The notes: generated from the sequence alone by a model not told the origin. Shown: positions 55,735 through 64,000, counted from the first letter of the stretch. The stretch is DNA of 64,000 bases from Anaerostipes rhamnosivorans (GCF_005280655.1 NZ_CP040058.1:2332001-2396000), one strand, 5' to 3'. A program made the numbers and translations.

Positions 55735-56825
55735 TTACCGGCACCTCCTTTTCTGGCCACAAACTTATATCGTACAAAGAATTCACATCCCAGAACAAAA
55801 AACAGAATGATTCCCTGCAGTACATCCGCCGAATAGCTGGAAAGTCCATAGGTGGACTGCATGACACTGCTTCCCTTTTCCAGGATACTGAACAGGAATG
55901 AAACGATCACAATACCCATAGGATTCAGGCGGGCCAGCCATGCTACGATGATGGCCGTAAACCCGACTCCCCCAGCAACCGAGGTGGCCAGCGTCATATC
56001 AGACCCCGTGGCCTGTACCATCCCGGCAATGCCGCAGACAGCGCCGCTTAAAAACATCGTGCGCAGCATCACCCGTTTTACAGGGATCCCCGCATATTTT
56101 GCTGTGGCATGGCTGTCTCCCACGACAGAGATCTCATATCCCTGCTTGGTGTATTTTAAATAAATATATACGATAACCGTGAGCACCAGGGCAATGATCC
56201 ATCCGGCTTGAACACCGAAAACCGGGTCCAGCTGCGCGTTGATATCAAATCTTGCGATCTTTGGAAATCCTGAAGATGCCGGGTCCTTCCATGGGCCGTC
56301 CCTGAGGTAAACGATCACATTCAATGCAATATAATTCAGCATCAGTGTAAACAGTGTCTCGTTTGTATTAAACTTCGATTTAAAAAATGCCGGGATCAGT
56401 CCGAACAGTCCGCCGCCGATGACACTGACAATAAACATAACGATCAGCAGCAGGACATGTGGCATGGCATTTTGGTACAGAGCAAAATAGGTGGCAAAAA
56501 TAGCTCCCATGATGATCTGTCCCTCCGCCCCGATATTCCAAAATCTCATTTTAAATGCCATAGTGACACCCAGAGAAGAGATCAGCAATGGGATCATGAT
56601 ACGGATCGTCGCCTGAGCTGCCATTTCACTTCGAAAAGCCCCGCTGATGATCGTCTGATAAACCGTAAAGGGATTGAATCCGATGATCAAAAGAAAGATT
56701 CCTCCTGCCACCAGGGCAAGCAGTACAGAAGCAACGCGCAGAATCATCGTCTTCTTCCGGGAAAGCTCCGCTCTCTTGACGGTACGGAGAAACGGTTCTT
56801 TTCCTGTTTTCTTACTTGCTTCCAT
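55731..56825 (-). CDS. BMP-type nucleoside ABC importer permease (NupP-like)
   Basis: 364 residues with about nine membrane segments; it has MRFWNIGAEGQIIMGAIFATYFAL and VVGDSHATAKYAGIPVKRVML, the two cytoplasmic coupling regions of this family. A basic N-terminal stretch precedes the first segment. It overlaps the ATPase gene by 14 bp. Confidence 0.92.
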   Translation of the reverse strand: MEASKKTGKEPFLRTVKRAELSRKKTMILRVASVLLALVAGGIFLLIIGFNPFTVYQTIISGAFRSEMAAQATIRIMIPLLISSLGVTMAFKMRFWNIGAEGQIIMGAIFATYFALYQNAMPHVLLLIVMFIVSVIGGGLFGLIPAFFKSKFNTNETLFTLMLNYIALNVIVYLRDGPWKDPASSGFPKIARFDINAQLDPVFGVQAGWIIALVLTVIVYIYLKYTKQGYEISVVGDSHATAKYAGIPVKRVMLRTMFLSGAVCGIAGMVQATGSDMTLATSVAGGVGFTAIIVAWLARLNPMGIVIVSFLFSILEKGSSVMQSTYGLSSYSADVLQGIILFFVLGCEFFVRYKFVARKGGAGK

Positions 56826-58368
56826 CTGTGCTTTCCTCCATTTCTTCTTTTGGTTCTTTTACTCCGGTCATGAGAAGTCCGACTTCTTCTTTTGTGGTTT
56901 TTCTGGCATCTACAATCCCCGATACTTCTCCGTGGCAAAGCACCAGGATACGGTCACTGATGGATAAGAGGACATCCAGATCCTCTCCCACAAACAGCAC
57001 TGCCACTCCTTTTTTCTTCTGTTCGTTGAGTAAATCATAGACCGTATAGGATGAATTGATATCCAGACCACGCACCGGATAAGCCGTGAGGAGTACATTA
57101 GGCTCCGCAATGATCTCTCTTCCCAACAGTACTTTCTGCACGTTTCCTCCGGACATCATCCTCACCGGCGCGTCCACACTCGGAGTCAGAATCCCCAGCT
57201 CCTCTACCATCTTCTCAGCCATCTTCCTCGGGGCTTTTCGGTCGATAAAAATCCCCTTCTGATCTTGATAGTGTTTTAAGAGCACATTATCTACCATCCC
57301 CATAGACGCCACAAGCCCCATACCTAAACGGTCCTCCGGCACAAAAGAGATGCGGATGCCTCTGGTTCGGATATCTTTAAAGGTCATACCCACCAGCTCT
57401 TCCTTCCGGTGGATGATGCTTCCTTCTTTGATCTGGGTAAGTCCTGTGATGGCCTCACATAACTCTTTCTGCCCGCTTCCGGCGATTCCCGCAACTCCCA
57501 GGATCTCACCCTCCATCAGGTCAAAGTTCACATGAGACAGTCCAGCGGTGCCGTCCGGGCGGTCCACACTCAAGTTTCTTACGATAATTTCAGGAGTTGC
57601 ATCTGCCTTTTTCTCCGGACGCTCGATCTCCAGTGTCACGGGCCTTCCAACCATCAATTCGGTCAATTTTTTCTCATCGCTTTCCTTGGTGGGCACGGTG
57701 CCAATGCTCTCCCCTTTTCTGAGGATGGCTACACGGTCACTGATAGCCAGCACTTCGTTCAGTTTATGTGTGATGATGACAATGGCACATCCCTGTTCCT
57801 TCATCCTTCTCAGGATCGCAAACAGCTTTTCCGTCTCCTGGGGAGTCAGCACCGCCGTTGGCTCATCCAGGATCAGAATGCTCGCTCCCCTGTAGAGAAC
57901 CTTTAAGATCTCCACCGTCTGCTTTTCACTGACTGACATATTGTAAATCTTCTTTTCAGGATCAACCTCTAATCCGAACTTAGAGCTGATCTCCTCAATT
58001 CTCGACTTCAGCTCTTTCGGACGGATTCTCTTTTCCTTTGTCCCAAGCACAATGTTATCCATCGCACTGTGCACATCTACCAGCTTAAAGTGCTGATGGA
58101 TCATGCCGATCCCCAGACCGATGGCGTCTGTCGGAGAATTAATGGAAACTTCCTGTCCTCCGATCTTGATCGTTCCGGCATCTGGGTGGTAAATCCCGGA
58201 GAGCATATTCATCAGCGTTGTCTTTCCTGATCCGTTTTCTCCGAGCAGGGCAAGGATCTCACCATATTTTACATCCAGATCTACGTTGTTGTTTGCAACA
58301 ACACTCCCGAAGGTCTTTCGGATGCCTCTGCACTCTATGGCATATGTATCCTTTTTATCCTGTGCCAT
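56812..58368 (-). CDS. BMP-type nucleoside ABC importer ATPase (two ABC domains)
   Basis: 518 residues from the ATG at 58368 (GAGGTGATGAA upstream). It has two tandem ABC modules: Walker A LLGENGSGKTT with Walker B ILILDEPTAVLTP in the first, and the divergent GIAGSGQKE with MSGGNVQKVLLGREI in the second. It is NupO/YufO-like. It follows the substrate-binding protein across a hairpin at 58426-58472. Confidence 0.94.
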   Translation of the reverse strand: MAQDKKDTYAIECRGIRKTFGSVVANNNVDLDVKYGEILALLGENGSGKTTLMNMLSGIYHPDAGTIKIGGQEVSINSPTDAIGLGIGMIHQHFKLVDVHSAMDNIVLGTKEKRIRPKELKSRIEEISSKFGLEVDPEKKIYNMSVSEKQTVEILKVLYRGASILILDEPTAVLTPQETEKLFAILRRMKEQGCAIVIITHKLNEVLAISDRVAILRKGESIGTVPTKESDEKKLTELMVGRPVTLEIERPEKKADATPEIIVRNLSVDRPDGTAGLSHVNFDLMEGEILGVAGIAGSGQKELCEAITGLTQIKEGSIIHRKEELVGMTFKDIRTRGIRISFVPEDRLGMGLVASMGMVDNVLLKHYQDQKGIFIDRKAPRKMAEKMVEELGILTPSVDAPVRMMSGGNVQKVLLGREIIAEPNVLLTAYPVRGLDINSSYTVYDLLNEQKKKGVAVLFVGEDLDVLLSISDRILVLCHGEVSGIVDARKTTKEEVGLLMTGVKEPKEEMEESTDGSK

Positions 58369-58425
58369 TTCATCACCTCGTATCATGTGTTCTCTGCCTC
58401 TCTTTTTTCTTCAATAAGTTCCAAG

Positions 58426-58472
58426 AAAGAAGGGCACTGCCTTCTGTTACAGAATCTACAATGCCCTTCTTT
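58426..58472 (-). terminator. Attenuating hairpin between binding protein and ATPase genes
   Basis: On the minus strand AAAGAAGGGCA and TGCCCTTCTTT pair around a 25-nt loop, followed by CTTGG. It lies 38 bp past the binding-protein stop and is likely a partial terminator that makes more binding protein than transporter. Confidence 0.6.
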
Positions 58473-58510
58473 TTCATCCATGCTGTCCATGGAAATTACT
58501 TCTGCGCTGC

Positions 58511-59665
58511 CTATTTTACAACGATGTTTTTAAAGTACCAGTTGATCTTGCCTTTGATATTTTCATCGCTCAAAGTCTCGCCCTTTTTGCCGACTTTTTT
58601 GCCGTCGTTGGTCTCAATGACACCGTCAAATACATTAAAGTCTCCAGAAAGCATCTTCTCCTTTGCTTCATTGATCTTCTTCTCTGTGCCAGGAGCGATG
58701 AGCTTCTTGTTGAGCGGAGCAATGTCAACCAGTCCTTCTTTCATACCGCCATAGTATACTTCAGGTTTCCATGTTCCGTCAATGATCTTTTGAACTGCTT
58801 CTGTGTAGTAAGCACCCCAGTGCCAGATCGTCGATGTCAGGGTTGCCTTCGGAGCATCCTTGCTCATGTCAGAATTGTATCCAACTCCCCATACACCTGC
58901 TTTTTCTGCCTCCAGCTGAGGATTCGGTGTATCACAGTGCTGTCCAATCACATCACATCCCTGTGAGATCAGGGCTTTGGCTGCATTGGTCTCTTCATTT
59001 GGGTTAAACCAGCTGTTGGTAACTTTTACATATACTTTTGCCTTTTTATTTACTGAGTAAATACCCATGGCAAATGCATCCACACCGCCGGTAACCTCAG
59101 CGTTGTCCTTGCCCATCGCTGCCACGTAGCCGATCTTATTGCTCTTTGTCTTAAGTCCTGCTGCGATACCGCTTAAATATCTTGCCTGATAGATTCTTCC
59201 GAAATAATTGTTAAAGTTGGAATCATTCTTCTTGTATCCGGTTCCGTGGGAAAAAACTACATCCGGATATTCCTTTGCCATGGCTTCCATCGTATCCATG
59301 TAACCCCAGCTTGTACCAAAGATCACGTTACATCCGTCTTCGATACACTCTTTGATAGCAGTCTCTGTCTTTGTCGGATCAGTGTCTGTGATGTTGTTCT
59401 TGCGGACAATCTGATTGTCTTTCAGGCCAAGCTTCTTCTGCATGGCTACAATCCCCTGATCATGTGTGTAAGTATATCCTGATCCCTCTGATGGATCTGA
59501 AATATGAATCACACCGATCTTAAGATCTTTTTTAGCGATCTTAAACTGCTTCTTCTCCTCTTTCTTGTCGCTTGTTGTCTTTTTGGAACCGCAGCCCGCC
59601 ATCATACCCATGACAAGAACCAAAGACAAAAAAATGCCAGTGACTTTCAAAATCTTTTTCTTCAT
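58511..59665 (-). CDS. BMP-family nucleoside-binding lipoprotein
   Basis: 384 residues from the ATG at 59665 (AAGGAGG upstream). The lipoprotein signal MKKKILKVTGIFLSLVLVMG with MMAGC gives a lipidated C25. The BMP domain includes KIGVIHISDPSEGSGYTYTHDQG and SHGTGYKK. It captures nucleosides outside the cell for the permeases that follow. It has its own promoter. Confidence 0.94.
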   Translation of the reverse strand: MKKKILKVTGIFLSLVLVMGMMAGCGSKKTTSDKKEEKKQFKIAKKDLKIGVIHISDPSEGSGYTYTHDQGIVAMQKKLGLKDNQIVRKNNITDTDPTKTETAIKECIEDGCNVIFGTSWGYMDTMEAMAKEYPDVVFSHGTGYKKNDSNFNNYFGRIYQARYLSGIAAGLKTKSNKIGYVAAMGKDNAEVTGGVDAFAMGIYSVNKKAKVYVKVTNSWFNPNEETNAAKALISQGCDVIGQHCDTPNPQLEAEKAGVWGVGYNSDMSKDAPKATLTSTIWHWGAYYTEAVQKIIDGTWKPEVYYGGMKEGLVDIAPLNKKLIAPGTEKKINEAKEKMLSGDFNVFDGVIETNDGKKVGKKGETLSDENIKGKINWYFKNIVVK

Positions 59666-59740
59666 GAACCTTCCTCCTTCTGTCCGGCATCCCAACCCTG
59701 GACGCCAAAACTGCGCTTACGCGCATTAAATGATAATAGA

Positions 59741-59769
59741 ATTATATCAAAAGCGCTTGTCCACTGCAA
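59741..59769 (-). promoter_or_regulatory. Promoter of the nucleoside importer with cre-like spacer
   Basis: On the minus strand TTGCAG (59764-59769) and TATAAT (59741-59746) are 17 bp apart. The spacer contains the palindrome AAGCGCTT, the core of CcpA cre sites, so carbon repression is possible; the flanks fit the cre consensus only in part. Confidence 0.5.
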
Positions 59770-59851
59770 GATACATTTGCCTTTTCAGAATCCCGGCAAA
59801 ACAAAGCAGGAAAGCCGTTTAACAGAAGAACGGACCGGGCAAGCCCTACAC

Positions 59852-59903
59852 AAAAAAAAGATCCGGCAAAAACGGCTGTCTTAAACCGTTTCCCCGGATC
59901 TTT
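59852..59903 (-). terminator. Terminator of trpS
   Basis: AAAGATCCGG and CCGGATCTTT pair, with AAACGG/CCGTTT continuing the stem; on the minus strand a run of eight T follows. It lies 27 bp past the trpS stop. Confidence 0.85.
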
Positions 59904-59929
59904 CATCATCAATTCTTCCCGGTCCCAAA

Positions 59930-60937
59930 TCAGCGGATGCGGTCTGGGAAACCTACCTTGTGCTGTACCTTTCTCAAGGTTTTAGTTGCATAATAAGATG
60001 CTTTTTCCCCATTGTCCTTGATGATCATGTTTAAATAATCTTTGTCCTTCATAATATCTTTGTAACGCTCCTGGATCGGACGAAGTTCTTCCACAACCAC
60101 TTCTCCTACTCGTTCTTTCAGCTTGCCATAGCCCATTCCGTCAAACTCAGCTACCGCTTCCTCCGGAGTCTTGCCATTGATAGAGCAGTAAATATCCAGC
60201 AGATTTTTGATTCCCGGTTTATTTTCCGAATAAGCAATGCATGCCTCAGAATCCGTCACTGCCTTTTTAAACTTCCTCATAATAGTATCCGGGTCATCCA
60301 AAAGCAGGATATGGGAGTTGGCATTTTCATCGGACTTGGACATCTTCTTTTCCGGCTCCTGCAGACTCATGATCTTCTGCCCCACTTTTCCAATGTACGC
60401 TTCCGGAATCGTGAACACATCCCCATATATCTTATTAAATCTCTCCGCAATATCACGGGTGATCTCCAGATGCTGCATCTGATCTTTGCCCACCGGCACC
60501 ACATCGGACTGGAACAGAAGAATATCTGCCGCCATCAACACAGGGTAAGTGAAAAGACCTGTATTAATATTGTCTGAGTGCTTTTGGGATTTATCCTTGA
60601 ACTGGGTCATCCGGTTCATTTCTCCCATATAGGTAAAGCAGTTCAGGATCCACATAAGTTCTGCGTGGGCTGAAACATGGGACTGATAGTAAATACAATT
60701 TTCTACCGGATCCAGTCCCGCCGCAATATAAAGTGCCAAAAGGCTCCTGGCTCTTTTTCTAAGCTCTGACGGGTCCTGTCTGACAGTGATAGAATGCATA
60801 TCCACAACACTGTAAAAGCACATGTACTCATCTTTGTCGATATCCACCCAGTTCTTTAAAGCTCCTAAATAATTTCCTAATGTGATGGTCCCTGTGGCCT
60901 GCATGCCACTGAATAATGATTTTTTTCCGTCTAACAT
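59930..60937 (-). CDS. trpS: Tryptophan-tRNA ligase
   Basis: Class I synthetase charging tRNA-Trp. The HIGH-type motif is TITLGNYLGAL (about 17-27) and the KMSKS motif is KKMSKSDENAN. 335 residues, normal. The RBS is AAGGAACG. No T-box leader is seen upstream; a plain promoter lies at 61014-61042. Confidence 0.97.
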   Translation of the reverse strand: MLDGKKSLFSGMQATGTITLGNYLGALKNWVDIDKDEYMCFYSVVDMHSITVRQDPSELRKRARSLLALYIAAGLDPVENCIYYQSHVSAHAELMWILNCFTYMGEMNRMTQFKDKSQKHSDNINTGLFTYPVLMAADILLFQSDVVPVGKDQMQHLEITRDIAERFNKIYGDVFTIPEAYIGKVGQKIMSLQEPEKKMSKSDENANSHILLLDDPDTIMRKFKKAVTDSEACIAYSENKPGIKNLLDIYCSINGKTPEEAVAEFDGMGYGKLKERVGEVVVEELRPIQERYKDIMKDKDYLNMIIKDNGEKASYYATKTLRKVQHKVGFPDRIR

Positions 60938-61013
60938 CTGTCGTTCCTTTCTTCCCTAATCTCTTTCCCGAATCAACAGAGCACTCTGTGCCCTGCCCGG
61001 AATCACTGACTCC

Positions 61014-61042
61014 ATCATATCATATTGTTCCAAAGTTTCCAA
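61014..61042 (-). promoter_or_regulatory. Candidate promoter of trpS
   Basis: On the minus strand TTGGAA (61037-61042) and TATGAT (61014-61019) are 17 bp apart, about 77 bp before the trpS ATG. Confidence 0.55.
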
Positions 61043-61080
61043 ACCTTCAATCCAGATTTTTCTTACTAAATAATAAGGTA

Positions 61081-61162
61081 TGACATTTTCCACATGATTT
61101 CAGTTCGGCTCTTAGAATGCCTCACTCCAATCATGTAGAATATGGACGTAATGTCTGCTGGA
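61081..61162. repeat. Dispersed intergenic repeat, copy 2
   Basis: 82 bp match 38241-38322 with about four mismatches. It begins TGACATTTTCCACATGATTT and ends GACGTAATGTCTGCTGGA. The same hairpin arms, TTCCACATGATT and AATCATGTAGAA, are present. It is the first unit in the 718-bp gene-free interval between trpS and the ACT-domain gene. Confidence 0.85.
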
Positions 61163-61250
61163 GAAGGGCTTCTTTTGACTTATATCGTTTTACTTTTTTG
61201 TCTGTTCTCTAAGAGTTACATATTCGTTCAGGCTTATTGGTAACTCATTA

Positions 61251-61439
61251 GAAAATAGACGTAATATCTGTTGATAGATGCAATTCAGAAAAACAAAAGG
61301 AGCCATCTTACAATAGTTTTTCTCCATTGTCTCCAGTCGGCTCTGGAAAGGCCTCCTTCCGACAATGAAGAAAAAACTATCGTAGGTGGCGCCTTTTGTC
61401 TCGCAACAGCCATTTCCAGCAGACATTACGTCCATTTTC
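61251..61439. repeat. Inverted pair of the same repeat (189 bp hairpin)
   Basis: The arm at 61251-61331 and the inverted arm at 61360-61439 are both related to 38301-38376. Each carries GAAAATxGACGTAATxTCTG and the ACAAAAGGxGCCA block, so the whole folds into one long hairpin with centre CAGTCGGCTCTGGAAAGGCC. The centre itself resembles the GTTCGGCTCTTAGAATGCC part of copies 1 and 2. Confidence 0.75.
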
Positions 61440-61631
61440 ACCAGTTCGGAGGCCTTGCATTCGAAGGGACGTTAGTTTTTCTTCTTGAAGTAAAGACTCG
61501 TAGGCGGTGCGCATTGCGCAGTGAGACTGCCCCCGCGTCAGCGAGTTCCGAACGGGCCGCCGGAGAGGCTTTACTGAAAGTTAGAAAATCTTACGTCCCT
61601 GAGACAGCAAGCCGGAGAACTGGTGAAAATG
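61433..61631. repeat. Second long imperfect palindrome
   Basis: CATTTTCACCAGTT (61433-61446) and AACTGGTGAAAATG (61618-61631) are exact inverted arms of a 199-bp unit. The inverted similarity continues inside with AGGGACGT and TTTTC blocks and a GTAAAG segment. The centre is GC-rich (GCGCATTGCGCAGTG). An open plus-strand frame across it is not considered coding. Confidence 0.7.
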
Positions 61632-61655
61632 TCATACCCTTTGGGTGGGCGTGCT

Positions 61656-62021
61656 TTACACGATAATGTACCCATTTTCCCTCAGCACAGAGACAGCTTT
61701 TTGAAAATTTTCAGTCTTTGTCAGAATATAATCTGTGTTATAGGTAGAGATAACAAAAATGCCGATTTTGTTTTCAGCCAGCAGACCAGAAATGTCTGCC
61801 AGAATGCCGATCAGAGAAAAATCAAGTATTCCTTGTATCCGGAATGCTTTCCATCCATCCTCTTTTTCAATAATATTTTGGGGTATATATTCTGTGGGGC
61901 ACACCAAGGAATTCTCCTGATCCGTTTTGCCTACAAAGCAAAAATCCCGGCTTAAATCCGCTTGTGAAAAATCCTTCAGTTTGCAGATGGAAAAATCCTG
62001 CTCAAGTAATTTAATTTCCAT
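61656..62021 (-). CDS. ACT-domain amino-acid-sensing protein (CASTOR/ACT-like)
   Basis: 121 residues from the ATG at 62021, which follows GGAGGATAA; the frame to 62051 has no RBS. It begins MEIKLLEQDFSICKL, and the second half has FRIQGILDFSLIGILADISGLLAENKIGIFVISTYNTDYIL, a typical ACT-repeat pattern. Proteins of this kind bind amino acids or act as small regulators; the ligand is unknown. It stands alone after the repeats. Confidence 0.82.
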   Translation of the reverse strand: MEIKLLEQDFSICKLKDFSQADLSRDFCFVGKTDQENSLVCPTEYIPQNIIEKEDGWKAFRIQGILDFSLIGILADISGLLAENKIGIFVISTYNTDYILTKTENFQKAVSVLRENGYIIV

Positions 62022-62245
62022 TCTATTTATCCTCCGAAATGCAGTTGTCAAATCTATCTGTTTTGTCAGATTCTATTTTAGCATATGTTGGATGATGAAA
62101 GAAGAGTAGATAGGTGATATCTATGTTCTTTAAAAAGTCTATAGTCATATAATTCTCTGTTGTTGTAACTCTTTATCTTATTTTCTTAAATTGGTTTATG
62201 TAGATTATTTATAAGTGACAATATATTTGTTATTTAAATTCCTAT

Positions 62246-63082
62246 TTACTTCGCAAACCATCCTGACCAGGATCCGTTAATTTTAACTCGTGTATATAAA
62301 CCTCCATTTAAATTCCCCATACAAAGCACTTGTGAATATCTTCCACCTGCCGCAAATACTATTCCATAATAATTTTCTTTTCCCGGTACATCACAACCTC
62401 CATAGTTATCGTAACTATTTATGTAAAAGATAAAATTTCCATTGTTTTCATCAAGTGAATCTATTATTTTTCTATTTGTTGGTAGTACTTTGTATGGAAG
62501 TGATTCCTTAATCTTATTTAAATTTAAATCAGTACTATTTAAATCCGCATTTAAATCTTCAATTCTTTCGTCAAGATTTACAATTGAGTTTTTCAAACTT
62601 TGAATCTCTCCTGCATGTACCTGATATTGCTCGATGCTTACCAGACCCACAGAGTTTACATCAACCTCAAACGGTGCTGTATTTGAAGTTTTGATTACAA
62701 AGTCCCATGTGATAGAAAACCCTGGTCCCTCTGTCGCAGAAGGAATATGCTTTGCCTCTGAAGCCTGGGCAAGACAATATAAAATTTCTCCTTCCTCCGG
62801 ATCCTGCGCGTAAATGCCAATCTGCCAGAGATCATACCCTTCTTCCAAACCTATATTCTCTAACAACACTGGAAGGATAGTTTTATCTCCTTCTATTCTA
62901 ACTGGCTGCAAGGTAATTTCTTTTCCGCCATCTGTCACATTTGTCTGCTGTCTCAGGTTCACCACAGGAACTTTGGCACCCCCGCTGACCACCTTTGTAA
63001 TATGTAAAGTTTGTCCGTCCACAAGTTTTGCCTGCAGAGCTGTCCCTTTGTCTGTTAAAACTGCATTTTCCCAAATATTCAT
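62246..63082 (-). CDS. Phage-tail-fibre-like protein, paralogue 1
   Basis: 278 residues from the ATG at 63082 (AGGAGGTATTATC upstream). The N-terminal 130 residues (NIWENAVLTDKGTALQAKL, then GYDLWQIGIYAQDPEEGEI) resemble the N-terminal domain of phage tail-fibre proteins. A coiled-coil region (IQSLKNSIVNLDERIEDLNADL) follows. The C-terminal end (LCMGNLNGGLYTRVKINGSWSGWF) resembles a pyocin-knob receptor-binding module. The C-terminal DNA is AT-rich compared with the N-terminal half. No other phage gene is close. Confidence 0.75.
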   Translation of the reverse strand: MNIWENAVLTDKGTALQAKLVDGQTLHITKVVSGGAKVPVVNLRQQTNVTDGGKEITLQPVRIEGDKTILPVLLENIGLEEGYDLWQIGIYAQDPEEGEILYCLAQASEAKHIPSATEGPGFSITWDFVIKTSNTAPFEVDVNSVGLVSIEQYQVHAGEIQSLKNSIVNLDERIEDLNADLNSTDLNLNKIKESLPYKVLPTNRKIIDSLDENNGNFIFYINSYDNYGGCDVPGKENYYGIVFAAGGRYSQVLCMGNLNGGLYTRVKINGSWSGWFAK

Positions 63083-63289
63083 GATAATACCTCCTGATAT
63101 AAACGACTGTTTCACAGAAGCCATCCAAAAAACTATGGCTATGCTGCCTTTTTATTTCTTTAGATCATGATCTTTATAAAAAATATAGCATAGTGCCCTG
63201 GGGCAATGTGGGCAAGTTAATGTAGGGACAATTGAGTTTCTAAACATATGTTATGTAACTAAATTTAAGTGATAATACTTCTATACATA

Positions 63290-64000
63290 TTAAACTCCTA
63301 TTTTTTTTAGCAGAACCCTAAATTGTTTATCAACCATATGTGTTGTACTGTTGCAATAAACCCGTATCTCTTTAGGATCTAGTATGGTAAATAGCCTACT
63401 AGGATCATTTGCGTTATTAAGGCCATATCCCCCACGCCACGATTCATATAGGACCTCTATAGCAACAACAATACAATTATCTTGTTTAAAACCCGATGGA
63501 TATTTTAGATTTGTAAAACCAGAATTTGTAATAAAAGTTCCCGTTACTGTTGTAAAATCCGCAGTTACATTATGTAAATCCGCATTTAATTCCTCAATTC
63601 TTCCGTCAAGATCTACAATTGAACTTTTCAGACTGCCAATCTCAGCTGTATGAACCTGATACTGCTCAATATTCACCAGCCCTACGGGGTTTAAAGTAAT
63701 ATCAAATGGTGCAGTATTGGATGTTTTAAAACAAAAATCCCATGTGATAGAAAAACCAGGACCTTCTGTAGCGGAAGGAATATGTTTTGCCTCCGATGCC
63801 TGGGCAAGACAGTATAAAATCTCTCCCTCATCTGGATCCTGGGCGTATATGCCAACCTGCCAAAGATCATAACCCTTCTCCAGTTCTTTATTTTCCAACA
63901 ATACCGGAACAATCATCTTATCCCCTTCAATTCTACTTGGCTGCAGGGTAATTTCCTTTCCTCCACCGGTTACACTCTTCTGCTGCCGCAGATTCACCAC
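63290..64000 (-). CDS. Phage-tail-fibre-like protein, paralogue 2 (5' end outside window)
   Basis: The visible 236 residues start inside the conserved N-terminal domain (VNLRQQKSVTGGGKEITLQ), which corresponds to about residue 40 of the neighbouring paralogue; the true start is beyond the right edge. The shared part, through the coiled coil (SLKSSIVDLDGRIEELNADL), is close to paralogue 1. The last 80 residues or so (from TGTFITNSGFTNLKYPSGF) are unrelated to the knob of paralogue 1. The two are tandem, 207 bp apart. Confidence 0.72.
   Translation of the reverse strand: MVNLRQQKSVTGGGKEITLQPSRIEGDKMIVPVLLENKELEKGYDLWQVGIYAQDPDEGEILYCLAQASEAKHIPSATEGPGFSITWDFCFKTSNTAPFDITLNPVGLVNIEQYQVHTAEIGSLKSSIVDLDGRIEELNADLHNVTADFTTVTGTFITNSGFTNLKYPSGFKQDNCIVVAIEVLYESWRGGYGLNNANDPSRLFTILDPKEIRVYCNSTTHMVDKQFRVLLKKIGV

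Noticed and set aside
60938..61080. T-box riboswitch upstream of trpS
   Set aside because: The AGGGTGGNACCGCG antiterminator motif is absent and the leader of about 77 nt is too short.
61441..61631. Group II intron or retron RNA
   Set aside because: The long palindrome has no reverse-transcriptase frame beside it and no domain V-like motif; it is better described as a hairpin repeat.
61271..61666. A 131-codon plus-strand open frame between trpS and the ACT-domain gene
   Set aside because: It runs across inverted repeat arms and palindromes; the translation shows no family signature, so the repeats explain the sequence.
1..64000. CRISPR arrays, tRNA or rRNA genes, transposases and integrases
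   Set aside because: No regular direct-repeat and spacer series, no rRNA-like sequence and no recombinase motif were seen; tRNA cloverleaves were looked for by eye only.

Overview
The window looks like a chromosomal segment of an endospore-forming Clostridia species, most likely Lachnospiraceae (Clostridium cluster XIVa); an Anaerostipes/Blautia-like genus is my guess. The reasons are AGGAGG-type ribosome binding sites, moderate-to-low GC, sporulation genes (alpha/beta SASP, GerW/YtfJ, YlbJ-like, SpoVB-like), a five-gene glycogen operon with a GlgD subunit, an iscR-iscS-iscU-mnmA cluster and a 1,404-residue double activase typical of anaerobic Firmicutes. Most genes are on the minus strand, so operons read from right to left.

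Layout. 1-7690: glycogen operon glgB-glgC-glgD-glgA-glgP (glgP cut by the left edge). 8095-15836: ilvA, ftsY, smc, rnc, plsX and rpmF in the plsX-rnc-smc-ftsY order, but without acpP. 15842-18649: yceD, ackA, pta. Divergent from pta are tmcAL and a YlbJ-like membrane protein (18894-21057). 21040-22706: a coiled-coil protein, coaD and rsmD. Then SASP, acylphosphatase, recG, a DhaL-type (YloV/FakA) protein and an Asp23 protein, divergent from rpmB (27858). 28146-31508: a 45-residue membrane protein, gerW, a DUF2953 protein, an unknown 103-residue protein and pyk. 31556-33828: a rhomboid-like protein with a zinc ribbon, CorA and a double-LysM protein. 34029-38243: the giant activase. 38503-41880: LysR, a C_GCAxxG_C_C protein and a GntR-ABC ATPase-permease operon. 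42371-47857: a lipoprotein, hisF, hisH, a degenerate sirtuin, a two-component system and a DUF368 (undecaprenyl-phosphate carrier) protein. 48056-54553: HAD phosphatase, CmpB-family membrane protein, mnmA-iscU-iscS-iscR and an MOP flippase. 54778-59665: a BMP-type nucleoside ABC importer. 59930-60937: trpS. 61081-61640: a cluster of palindromic repeats. 61656-64000: an ACT-domain protein and two tandem phage-tail-fibre-like genes with divergent C-termini.

Functionally this is mostly core metabolism: glycogen storage, acetate production and ATP (pta-ackA, pyk), Fe-S and tRNA thiolation (isc-mnmA), cell division, secretion and lipid synthesis (smc, ftsY, plsX), and nucleoside uptake. I saw no CRISPR array, rRNA, tRNA, transposase or complete prophage. 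The least explained parts are a hairpin-forming repeat family (38241-38380 and 61081-61640), a three-way-junction element (54574-54689), a sirtuin-like protein with Cys in place of the catalytic His next to an isolated hisH-hisF pair, a histone-H1-like Lys/Ala/Pro tail on GlgB, and the paired tail-fibre genes with swapped C-termini. None of these is proven to be a new system.
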